Assembly (NCBI RefSeq): GCF_030272615.1
Contig: NC_081414.1
Span: 814,472,569-814,536,568 of the forward strand
DNA: 64,000 nucleotides
Direction: 5' to 3'
Source of the DNA: Cryptomeria japonica
Lineage: Eukaryota; Streptophyta; Pinopsida; Cupressales; Cupressaceae
The notes under the pieces were generated by a model. The model did not search any database and was not told the origin of the DNA. It saw nothing but the letters and a program-made list of their open reading frames with translations. The translations under genes and the position numbers were made by a program. This document shows positions 22,701 to 33,212 of this stretch, one piece after another (the first letter of the stretch is position 1; each line of letters starts with the position of its first letter).

Positions 22701-23920
22701 GCCTGAAATGGCAAACCATCTTCCTTGTCTTCACGAGAGGAGGTGTGGGTCCACATGAGGCTTGGATGGGCCGGAAGTTCGGATTAGGTTGCCAGGGTTA
22801 CCAGTGTATGGGCCGGGACCTATGAAGACTTGCCATGGCATCCATACCAGGTTGTGTGATGACACTTGTCCCTGCGTTCGCTAGTGTGTTGTCGTTTTGT
22901 CCTTTGAGAGTCGTCCTTTCGTCTCTGCCCTTGTGAGTTTCGGTTTCATGTTAGACCCTTGGGTGGTGATGGTTCAGTTTTATGGATGCTCTCATGGACT
23001 CCTATGTTATTAGCTTGATTATGTTCAGCTGGATCCTGTTCTTCTTAAGGATCGTTTATGTATTTATGGACCGATGTGGTCATCTGTATATTATTTATGT
23101 ATCGCCTTGATGGCTGGATTGTATGGTGTAACCTTTTGTACTCTTAACCTTATTATTTATCCGAGGGGGTCTTGCAGTTGAGCAGACCCGGAGATGTAGC
23201 CCTTTAGGGGTGAACTCCGAGATCATTATGGTGTTATGTGATGTATTCTCTTGTGTTTCTTTTATTCAGCTTATTCATGTATGATTAATTTATGTAAAAT
23301 GGTTAAGTGGATAATGGAATTAACTTTAAATGCTTATATTCAGTTCTATCTTGAATGCCATGTGGATCGAATGCATAATTGGTCGAGATGCGATTTATCG
23401 TAATGCATGTGTGAAATCGTCCGTTCAATGCAATAAGTTGGAACATGGAATAATGCATCTTAGAGTAATGAATTGTTCTTAGTTGACGTTAAGGAATTTA
23501 ATATGCTTGGAAAGATCTCTTTTATGTTATGATGAAATCCTAGTGTGTTAGAATGTTATATGTATGGTTTGTAATTTTAAATGAAAAGATTGAATGAAGT
23601 TTATGAATGGATCTTAAATGATGAATCTTTGTTGTGATTTATATTTCCGTCCTTTGAAAGAAATTATCCTGATTGTGAATTACCCCGTTATAAGATTTTT
23701 AGCTTATTGGATTAATGGTGTGAGTTAAATGAATTTTGAATTTAAGTAATCTCGTTGGGAAACTCTTTAGGAGAATTGTCGTTAATGTCTTCCGCTATGT
23801 AATCTGAATCTTTGGTATCTTGTTGCATCTTATGTGTTGTAACTGTAAAAAAAAAAAAATTTGCACGCTATTCTTGTAATTTTGGCTTATCCCTTCGGGG
23901 TTTCCTGGCGGGGCATTACA
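19792..23920 (+). mobile_element. Giant solo-LTR-like insertion, 4129 bp, in the PMD pseudogene
   Basis: Starts TGTAGTACCCC and ends GGGGCATTACA, so TG/CA with a short imperfect terminal inverted repeat, and is flanked by CATAG on both sides (19787-19791 and 23921-23925). A 5-bp TSD and TG/CA ends fit LTR-retrotransposon integration. No long direct repeat, PBS, PPT or pol motif is visible inside, so the simplest reading is a solo LTR of a family with very long LTRs. A second, reverse-oriented copy (54044-56372) shares its last ~29 bp (16 of the first 17 bases apart from a few changes) and an internal block near 22510-22860. A non-autonomous element of another kind is possible. Confidence 0.72.
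21115..21345. repeat. GC-rich repeat cassette inside the giant LTR
   Basis: A ~230-bp, extremely GC-rich block in otherwise AT-rich DNA, with repeated gccgcgg, ggtggccgcagg and cgccgcg words, many self-complementary. Short open frames here follow base composition and are not convincing genes. It occupies a place similar to the GGTAG...CTACC cluster in the related LTR (55863-55980). Confidence 0.8.
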
Positions 23921-23925
23921 CATAG

Positions 23926-24200
23926 GGAGGTCCTCCATCTGGCACATATGTGGCATATACCACTCCCCTCCCTCCAATCGATAGTTGGGGATGATACCAT
24001 GGATTGGTACCTTCAGGATCCACCAAACATCAAGTAATGTGATGTTAGCATCACTTGTAGGTAGATGGAATGGACAAGTCTCACTGTGCCAGCTCTTGGC
24101 CAAGGTTGTCATCATGGCCACATATACTAAGATCCTTAGCCATGAAGAAACAAACTCTAGATTGTACCACACCAGGTCTGTTCACTCATCGCTATGTAGC
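23926..24200 (-). pseudogene. Plant mobile domain (PMD) pseudogene, N-terminal part
   Basis: One frame on the minus strand (from 24172) contains MMTTLAKSWHSETCPFHLP, then ANITLLDVWWILKVPIHG. This matches the PMD hallmark 'L-x-R/S-W-x-x-E-T-x-T/P-F-H-L-P ... T-L-x-D-V-x-x-x-L-x-x-P-x-x-G'. PMD proteins act in the nucleus (MAIN/MAIL) or are transposon-encoded. The reading breaks at CATAG, where the 4.13 kb insertion sits, and resumes at 19786. No intact start was found. Whether the source was a host gene or a transposon ORF is open. Confidence 0.78.
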
Positions 24201-24270
24201 TCGCTCGTATCCTCCTGGTGGGATGCCAATGCTTCTATGACTACAAAGGCACAAGAACACACATTTTAGC

Positions 24271-25319
24271 CTTTTCTTCTATATTCTACTAATCTCAAGT
24301 CTTGGGGCATCTCGTGGAAGCCCCTTATTCCCTTTATAGCCCTTCATTTTTCTCATCCCCCCTTCCTAGATGTTGGGTGAATATTTTGTCACCAGCATAC
24401 TAAATGACAAAATATATAATTCACACAATGCTATGCTGAGAAATTAATCTCTCCTCTCATAAAGGGGAGGTTCCCTATGAAATTTCTCCTCTAATTAATA
24501 AGAAATTAAATTTGTGGGTTGGTGTTGGGCATATAACTGTTTTTTTTCAGAGTTTATGTATTCTCCCTTCACCTAGTTACAATTTCTCTACCTCTTCAGA
24601 TATTTAAAGAAAAGAACTATTAATCTAACAAACTGCACCAAGAGTTACTATTAAGCAACACAAAGTCTCCTTTAAGGTAACAATAATTCACACTGATCGT
24701 TACAAATTAAACGATTAGAAACTTAGCTTAAAGCTCAAAGTCTTCAAGTATATATTTCTAATCCATTAAACTACAAATAACCACAGCAATACAAAGCTTA
24801 CCACAAGTTACTTAATTTATCAGCAGATTTCTCAAGTATGCTAAGAGCACAAAGTCTACTTGCAAGATTTGAGAGCTCTCTAACCACGCAGCAATATCTT
24901 AAAAATAAAAAAAAAGTAAAGAATATATATTTAATGGACATAGGAACATTAAATTATATAAACGATTATCTTGATACAACACAAAGTTTGTGATCAACAA
25001 AACTGTTTTCTTTATTTGTTTGATTGAATTTTCACCACAGAAGCCCAAAGTCTTAATTGGGATAAAAATCCAGCAGAGTTTTGCTAAGCATGAAAAAGCT
25101 AAAATATTTACAAAAAGCTCCTTCTTATATAGGAAAAGAACTTGAGAAAAAGGTGGGCACAGTTGACTTATTCAACCGCACAGTCCCATTTTACTACAAC
25201 TACTACATAAAGAAAACTTGCAGCTGCATGAAAATTGACAACATCTATCGGTGCAGCTGCATGAAGAAAGAGTGCCAAAAGGGGAAACTTCATTCTTGAT
25301 TCTCTTCTTCATTGGATTT
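24271..25319. other. Non-coding stretch between PMD remnant and antisense ORF
   Basis: AT-rich, no gene motif. It contains an inverted repeat attttgtca...tgacaaaat at about 24394-24424 and two 'gcagctgcatgaa' words near 25219 and 25253. It would be 3' flank or UTR of the minus-strand ORF to its right. Confidence 0.5.
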
Positions 25320-28300
25320 CTAGAAACCTTCAAATTTAGCGAGGATGGCTTTGACCTCTGCTTCATTTGGCATCAAGGTAGAACTTGTGATGATTTGGAC
25401 ACGAGACATTGCATCTTGAATCTTCACCTGTTTCTTTTTAACATCCTTCGGCATGGATGCGAGGACTTCAAAGCTGACCTGAATTTCTAATAGTTTATCA
25501 AATGTATCAAGCGAAAAGTCTTGTCCCATGCATTGGTCCATCAAGGAAAGGAATTCCTTCATGACGACTTCAGCAGTGATGAGATTTTGATCACCATCAT
25601 ACAAATAGCAAGGGAGATCACCGACTTTAGAAAAATAAGGTCAAGCTCGTCATCACCTTCTTTCTTCTCCCGGTCCAACTCTGCAATCATTAACTTCATT
25701 GTCTCTTGTTTATGAGACAATAATGACAAGATCTGAATGTACTTCTCCCTTGTGGGAATTACCTTGTTCTCAACCAGGACATCTATCCTGAAGTCCTCCA
25801 TTTTGCTCCACAAGGTAGTACTTTTCACAACTTCCTCAATTTCTTGTGATAAAGAGGTTTTGAGTCTTTGCATCCAACTCTGGATCACTTTATAATTAGA
25901 CAATAGTTCCACTGTTGAGCTCAAAAGATGAGAGCCTTCTAACCTTAGCCACGAGGTCCATTCGGCCATCACCCGACCTTTAGCTCCTACCTATTCAATC
26001 TTCTTGAGGGCTTCAGTGTCTATTGATGATCCTATAGGTTCAACCTCTTGAGAAGATTGTGTTACCTTTAAAAGAACGTTAGTCAGCTATTCACACTTTT
26101 GCTTCAAGATATTTTTCTCATCCCTCTCCTGATCCAACCTTCTCAACAAAGAATTAAGGGTTGCCTGAGAATCTATTTTCACACTTTCATGTGCTTCCAC
26201 CCCGAGCTCTACGACCTGCATGGTATAATCTTCTGATTGTATGTTTCCTTTGTCCTTGTCTGATGATGGCACCATAAATTCAGCGTATTTTCTCTTGGAA
26301 GCTGGGTCTACTACCACCCGAGATACTGTCTTTGGCTTTTTCATTCCCTTAGGCTTTGGAGGAACTAAAAGTTCAAAGTCAAATTCATCAGGAGATATTA
26401 CCTGTTTTTTCCTCTTAGCAGCCACTACTTCCATCCAAGGGGGTAGTTCTGGATTGGATGATGTAGTAGTAGCTCCTTGCTGACTTGGGGTCGAAGATTC
26501 GGGAGTAGGTTGACTGGAACTTGAAGCAGTTGTAAGTGTTACTAATGATGCTGATATTGAGGCATCTAGTGGAACATTTGTTGTTGCGACCTCTTTAGTT
26601 ACAGGTCGGAGAGTTGAGGGTGCCGTGAGTGTGACTTCAGCACTTACCAATGGAGGAATTGATGTGATAGTGGTAGTAGTGGTGGGTAAATCTACTGAAA
26701 CCTATTCTGCAAGTGCATCTTGCAAGGTTTCATTAAAATCCATCATGGTGGATTCAAAAGTAGATGAAGGGATATCATCTAAATTAGAGAAGTTGGTTAT
26801 TGTAAAAAATTGACCAACGGTCTCTGATTGCGTCATACCCATATTTAGATCTCCATCTTCTTGAAAATATTGATCTTATTCATCAGAGTCGGATTCAATA
26901 GAGTGGATGACTACTTGTGAAGTGGTTGGGGCATCTACTTCAACTGGATGTGATACCTCTTCTACCTGTATTTCGTCTTGTTAAGGAATTTCACCTTCTT
27001 CGACCTCTTTTCCCTTTCCAACTTCGCAGTAGGCGATTGTTCTGGCTCCTTTGCCACTGCTTCTTGTGATGCAAATGATGATTCACCCTTCTTTGACCCT
27101 TTAACTGTAAATTTGATTTTGGGTCCTATACCCTTTGATTGTACCGCAGGAGCTGAGGATAGTGCTTGTGAGTTTTCCCTACTCTTTGTTCTTGTTTCAA
27201 CTGTTGTTGTCTTTCCCAATGGACCATCACTGTTGTCGTCATCTCCTGAACTAGTGGGAAGTTGTTTCATCCTAAGATTCTTTTTTAGCAACCAAGCATG
27301 GGTGTTTGCTAAGATAGGAGAGATCCTCTGTGTAATAGATTTGCTTTCTTTCTTTGACCATTGCACAAGTGGGAGTGGGGAGTTAGCAATCTTCTTCTCA
27401 TAATAAACATGGTCCTCTATGTCATCTGTGTCTTCCATAGTCATTGGGATCTTAGCTAGATCCAGATTTTCAATTTGTTCTAGAGTAAGGTGGCTAAAAT
27501 CCATCCTTCTTATATCCTCTTCATTCTGACAATCCGCCCAAACATCCTCAAACCTGTAAACATGAGTATAAGTCCTTTTGAGTTTGTTCTTTATACCATG
27601 AAAGTCAAAATCAGTTCGGGATTTGAATCTTCTCATGGTATTCCACTGCATTTCCTCCTCCATATTTTTGGCCTTGGGATTGGTTAGGACTGAATACCTG
27701 CCAATTGATTCTAGGAATTTCAACCCAGTCTTATGTGCTTGTGATTGTTTTTCATGCACACTAATTAGTTGTCTGCACAACTTTAGAAGGATGATTTTGT
27801 CTGAAGGGAACCTTGGAAGAATGAAGGGCTCACCTCAGAAACATCCAATTCGGATATAGGTGAATGTGGGAAACTGTAAAAATACACACCCAAAATGAGA
27901 CACCCTGTTGTAAGTAGCCTCTGATATTCTTCTCTTCTGCAGGTCCTTATCAAAGATGCACTTCCATACAGCAAAGAAGGCATCATTAACCCTCCTATAA
28001 TGATTACCTTGATTCTTGATAGTTACCTGATCATAGTACTCCCAAACGGTCACCAATCTTCTGTCACCCTTGGTAGACAAGCCTGGATATTGCCTCACTG
28101 AAGCAGCTACGTAAACTAGGTATGAGGTCATGTAAAACTTCAGTGTCACCTTGACCTCCTTCAATTGAGCACAAAGCGCATCACTTATATGTTCTCCCCA
28201 ATCAATTCATGTGGCTCCTTTTCTGATTATATTTATGTAGTAAGTCATCCAACTTTGAAAATAATGAGATTCCTTTAACCCTCTCACTCTGGATAACATG

Positions 28301-28866
28301 GTAACCTTTTCGTTATATTCCTCATTAAAATCACTCCTGTGGAAGGATTTAGGCCATCGTGAGGTGAGGGAACCTCTTGTAGCAGAGAGATAAACAATAT
28401 TGATCAACTTTTTGCATTTATCCTCATGTTTCTCATAGTACTCTTGAGCACTCTCTTGAGAAATATCAGCTACTTCTTCAACTGATGAGCCTTTGAAGAC
28501 ACTATTGAAGAATACACTATCTAGGGTCATGATGACATTCTGATCCTCATCTTTTACTTGCCTTGTACTTGGGTCAAAGTGATCAGCTATTGCCAGTACA
28601 AATTCAAGATCATGAGCCGCAACTGGGAAAGATGCATACTTATGCAGCTCAGATTTGATTAAACTGGTTAGACGAGCAGGAGCCTTTTGTACCCGGTCAA
28701 CAAATTCTTGCATATAAACATGCCCAATTTTGGTGTCTCTTATCTCCTTAATATTTGAGTCTACTGAACTCTCTGGGTACAGATTCAAGTACCTGTCATA
28801 CTTGTATTTCATCTTTCTTGACGATGCTTTACTTGGAGAAGGTTCAAACTAACTTGAGGAAGACAT
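25320..28866 (-). pseudogene. Decayed long ORF (~1.1 kcodon), family not named
   Basis: A once-continuous minus-strand protein. A plausible start is the ATG at 28864-28866 (MSSSS, then a stop at codon 6). One frame runs to about 26970, broken by single stops near 28207 and 27835. It then shifts to a second frame (26650-25559) and a third (25604-25320). The N-terminal ~600 residues look globular (YLNLYPESSVD, TLKFYMTSYLVYVAASV, RRVNDAFFAVWKCIFDK, GCVFLQFPTFTYIRIGCF). The middle is acidic and P/S/T-rich with basic patches. The C-terminus is helical and coiled-coil-like. I do not know a function. Its position, antisense and just inside a gypsy-type polypurine tract and 3' LTR (31069 onward), fits the extra ORFs known between pol and 3' LTR in Tat-lineage Ty3/gypsy elements. 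That is inference. Confidence 0.55.
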
Positions 28867-29060
28867 GTGCTTGTTGTGAGGGAGCTTTGACATTCATGAT
28901 GACTGCATCCAACATTGATGATTATCTATTCATCATTATCAAAAATCAATTTTTCTCAAACGGATCGAAAAATGAGACTCAAAACAGGCTTAGGAGTAAA
29001 ACCGCCAAAAATAACAGGTCGGGGAAAAAAGTCTGACCTGCTTCTTTGCAAACAAAAATT

Positions 29061-30177
29061 GCACATCAGACTTTAAAGTCCGATGTGCAGACTCAGGATA
29101 GGTTATCAGCACATCGGACTTTAAAGTCCAATGTGCTAACTGGAAAAATCAACCTGCACGTTGGACTTTAAAGACCAATGTGCAATCTGGGAAAAACATT
29201 AACACGTCAGACTTTAAAGTCCGATGTGTAGGGGGAAAACTTAAAACAAGCACATCGGACTTTAAAGTCCAATGTGCTACCTAGAAAGGATTTAAAGGCA
29301 CATCCGACTTTAAAGTCTGATGTGCTTGCATAGGGGAAAGACAACTGGTTGACATGTTGGGTTTTGAAACCTGACATGTCAACCAACTCCCCTCCGCATA
29401 TTGGATTTTAAATTCTGATATGCGAAGGTCAAGATCCTGCATATCAGACTATGTAGAGAGACTTTTCTTCAGCTGAATACCCGGTTTTAAAGTCCGGTAT
29501 GTAGCTTAAGAAAGGGGATCTTGAGAGGGCAATTGGGTTTTGAAGTTCGATTTTCCTCTGAAGCAAGGGAGACAATCAAACTTTAAAATCCGATTGCCTT
29601 CTGTAGGAGAAACCCGAGAAGAAAACAAAACACGAAAAGGAAGACAAAAATGAAAATCAAAAAGAAAATAAAAACCCTACCTCGCAGCAATGGAGATGTA
29701 CAAATTCAGCAATGGGATGATCCAAACCGAGTTGAGGCGAGCAAAGTCCGAGGAGGGCATGCAGAGGAGACGAAAAAACAATCAATAATGCAAGAATTAA
29801 CAAAATAAACCAAAAAGAAGCTTTAAATAACAAAACCCTAATTAGCAATTAATGCGGTAATAAAGCCAACTTGCAGTGCAAGTCAGACTTTAAAGTCTGA
29901 CATGCAGGCTGGGACAACTTGCACGTCGGACTTTAAAGTCTGACATGCAAGCTATGGACAAACCACCTGCAGTTCGGACTTTAAAATCTGAACTGCAGGC
30001 AAAGACCACCTGTAGTTCGGACTTTAAAGTCCGAACTGCAGGCAAAGACCACCTGCAATTCGGACTTTAAAGTCCGAACTGCAGGTAACAAAGCCTGCAA
30101 ATACACACCAGACTTTAAAGTCCAAAGTGTATTTGGCCAAAAGAACCCTACAGTTCGGACTTTAAAGTCTAAACTGC
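29061..30177. repeat. Array of ~18 short palindromes with GGACTTTAAAGTCC core
   Basis: About 18 near-perfect palindromes of 26-34 bp, each centred on (G)GACTTTAAAGTC(C) or a variant, in two blocks. Block 1 starts near 29061, 29109, 29155, 29202, 29250, 29298, 29351, 29395, 29477, 29528 and 29571. Block 2 starts near 29878, 29919, 29966, 30009, 30052, 30099 and 30151. Outer arms differ by group: GCACATC/GATGTGC, GACATG/CATGTC, CGCATA/TATGCG, CCTGCAGTTC/GAACTGCAGG. Spacers (10-40 bp) are dissimilar. The array lies 5' of the minus-strand ORF start (28866) and before the polypurine tract at 31069. Confidence 0.92.
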
Positions 30178-30199
30178 AAGTAAAACTGAAAACTTAGAG

Positions 30200-31068
30200 G
30201 AACTAAGAAAACAATAAAAACAGAAAACAAGGAACAAAACGAACTAACCGACGAAGTCAATTAAGCTCTCCCGGAGACCATAAGGTACGAAACGGACCAG
30301 TTTCGTAGGGTTGCCTCATGATTTTGGCTGAGTTGAAATTGAGGACAACACTAGACAGAGATGGTATTTCCTAGGGGATATGCCAAAAACGTGCTTTGTG
30401 CATTGATCCGTAGAGCACAAATGGCATTCCATAGTATTTTATTCATCCCCCTTCCTTGCCTATGGAGACATTGATCTCACAATCAATGTCTGTGCAAATG
30501 ATTACTCATTCCAGCAGACAAGGATTGTCTACACAGGTGGAGCGTAGACAATGATCTGGTGATCAACGTTTGCACCCCACTCCTATTTACCCTCATTTAC
30601 TGCATGAAATAAATGCTAACTAGCTAAAATCATTGAGCTAGGGTTTGGGTACATACTAGTGGGTCATACTCGAGTGGTCTCCGGTACCATCACATCCTCT
30701 TTTCGTGATGCTCATGCACTAGAATCCTTGGCATGGTATCCTTCACTCTTCTCTCTATGGGATCCACAAATAGTAAGTGTGACAATGACCCTTCTATGGG
30801 CCCTATATGTCCTATATATAAGCCCTACCTTTGCCCTTCTACCACATGTTCTCCGCTCCTTCCTCACTTTCCCTGCAATTTCTTCTTTCCCTCGTCTTTT
30901 CTACACTTTTTTTAATCCTTTCCTTCCATTCTCTTCTTTTTCGAGAATTTTTTTCGAAAATTCTAAATTTTTTTTTGATAAAATTCTCAAGGGGGCATAT
31001 CTCACTTGCATCTTCATGTTGAGGCATCTTTCTTTATTTTTTACCCATTTCTAATTTCGTTGTTGCGT
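30200..31068 (+). other. Probable 3' untranslated end of a Ty3/gypsy element
   Basis: No gene. It leads directly into a polypurine tract and LTR start. It contains pyrimidine-rich sequence (about 30820-30960). The 131-codon open frame at 30659-31054 is low-complexity F/L/S-rich and not a credible protein. Confidence 0.45.
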
Positions 31069-31083
31069 AAAAGAGGGGCAAAA
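31069..31083 (+). other. Polypurine tract of a gypsy-type element
   Basis: aaaagaggggcaaaa directly precedes a TGTAAACATCTAAAAT LTR start. It has the composition and position of a plus-strand priming site, implying that the LTR starting at 31084 is a 3' LTR. Confidence 0.6.
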
Positions 31084-31378
31084 TGTAAACATCTAAAATA
31101 AATTAAATTAATATTTAATTAATTTTATGCCTTTCCACACAATTATTCAATTTAATTGTGTTGGTCCCTTCTTAAAATTGCTTAAATCAAATTTAATTAA
31201 TTTTATCACTATAGCCTTATAATTAATTTATCAAAATTAATTATTCCCCATTCTCTAAAATCATTTTAAACCTCCTTTATTTCTTGTGAGCCTCTATTAG
31301 TTCATTAATTTCAATCAACTAAGCTAATTAGGTGATTCCTACAAATCACTCTTCCTAATCCTATCATCTACTCTAATT
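31084..31378 (+). mobile_element. Ty3/gypsy-type LTR, left part (outermost of a nest)
   Basis: Starts TGTAAACATCTAAAAT, close to the 5' LTR start TGTAGACACCTAAAAT of the gypsy element at 56373, and like it is followed by AT-rich inverted-repeat words (taaattaaattaatatttaatt). It is interrupted at TAATT (31374-31378) by a 7.96 kb insertion and continues from 39341. Confidence 0.62.
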
Positions 31379-31415
31379 TGTCATAACCCTGTTTTCAGAC
31401 ATTGATATGACTTGC

Positions 31416-31447
31416 TATTATTATTATTATTATTATTATCATTATTA
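31416..31447. repeat. (ATT)n microsatellite
   Basis: About ten ATT/TTA units with one interruption. Confidence 0.9.
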
Positions 31448-33175
31448 ATTTTATGAGCAATGTTAGTTAGAGATGAAAAATTAAATAAGAATGGAGTTAG
31501 TTTTAAAAGAAGAAATAACAAGTGGTGAGATACACATGAGGTCATAATTTATTTGAAAATTGTTTATTTTCTCAATATTCTAATTGAGCACATGGTGTTG
31601 GAGAAATAAGAAGATTCTAGAAAAGAAATTTTAAATTCAAAATGCATGGTCAAATATAACCGCCACTATGACAAGTTGTAAGGAACATGTCTTGCATAAA
31701 AAAAATTCAAATTCAAATTTAATATGCATGTAACCCCCACTTTTGCATGGAATTATTTTGGGAAAACAAAAGAATATGTGAATCATTTAATTCTCTTGTA
31801 GTGGGAAATGACTCTCATTTTCTATATATTGAATATAAGATTTTTGAGAAAGGGGGAGTTCATGGTTTTATGTAAAAGTGGTCTTTGAATTTTTAAGAAA
31901 TTGGTTTTAGAATTTTGTTAGTTGTAGGAGAAATTTTGTTAGCATTTTACATGGTATGAGATAAGATTTTAGGGGGTTTTGGAGAAGATCTTACCAGGTT
32001 ACAAGAAGAGGATTCAAGAAAGATTGCAGGGGAATGAGAGTCAATTCAACAACAACAATTTCATTCATTTAGCAGATCCAGGTTCCAATCTCCTTTTCTT
32101 TTTTTTTATTCTTATTTTTTATGTTTTTGTTTTCAAAAATGGGAAAAGAAGGGGAGGGTTTATATTTGTGTGCATTTTGTTTTCTTTTATGGAAAAGTTT
32201 ATGTAGTTAAAAGAAAAAGGATTTTAATATTCTGTTTAAATCTGAAAAAAATGGGTTAAATAACATAAGGGTTACATTTCTTATCTTTTTATTTTTTTTA
32301 AATCTTCCTTAAATCAAATTTTTACCTTAGCTACTTTTACCAAATAGATGTGTATACTTTACTTTTCTTTTGATCGATTAGTTAGTAGTTTTCTATCAAT
32401 TTTTTTTATATTTAAACAAATGTACACATTATTTAATTTCATTAATGTAGGAACCCTTTGTTCCCTATATTTTAAAGGTTAAAATAAAGAAGGAGAAATA
32501 GATAAAATATGTATGTATATATATTTCTGTTGATTAAGAGTAAAAAAAGAAGAATAAATTAATTAATTAAAATTTATTTATTTCATTAAATTAAGAAAAT
32601 TTGATTTGTACATTTAAGTCTATTTATTTGAATTTAGGTTTATTGATTTAAGATTAAATTTATTTATGTTTTGAAAATTTTCTAAATCCACAAAAAAGGT
32701 CTGGTATCTGTATATCGTATTATGATAAAGAAATTCATAACAGCTTAAGCATGAACCTATAAAGTATTAACTAAAAGTTTTGAAGTGTTTAAGTATGGGT
32801 GTAGGGTTGCAGATGTTGGACATGGGCTACAAATGTTCGAAATGGGTGCAAGGTTTTAGGTTTTTTTTTTCAAAAACAAAGGCATTTAGGATTATATACT
32901 ACATTACATCAAGATTCTATTTTTAGATGGGTTTTTATGTGCAAATGCTTGTAAGCATTTTCTTGGTAAAATTACATAAATGCTTGCAACAAAATTGATA
33001 GAAGACTTCCCTGTGAGATCCTATTCTTTTTTGTTAGTAGACACAAGGTTTTAAAAAGGAAAAAGAAAAGAGAAATACATAGCATAGAGAAAATCAGTGC
33101 AATGGTCTGAGAACTAACATGTGAAATGGTAAATAATGCAAAATTAAACATAATAACTGAATGTAAATGAATGAA

Positions 33176-33176
33176 C

Positions 33177-33212
<36 letters not shown>
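33176..33212. repeat. (TAA)n microsatellite
   Basis: About twelve uninterrupted TAA units inside the giant LTR. Confidence 0.92.

Noticed and set aside
26241-27403. 80-141-codon plus-strand frames
   Set aside because: They are shadows opposite the long minus-strand ORF, whose motifs and charge pattern are on the minus strand.
29061-30177. CRISPR-like appearance of regularly spaced palindromic repeats
   Set aside because: Repeats vary in their arms, spacers are uneven and short, there are no cas genes, and the context is a plant retrotransposon.
30659-31054. 131-codon plus-strand frame
   Set aside because: Phe/Leu/Ser-rich translation of a pyrimidine tract just before the polypurine tract, with no homology signal.
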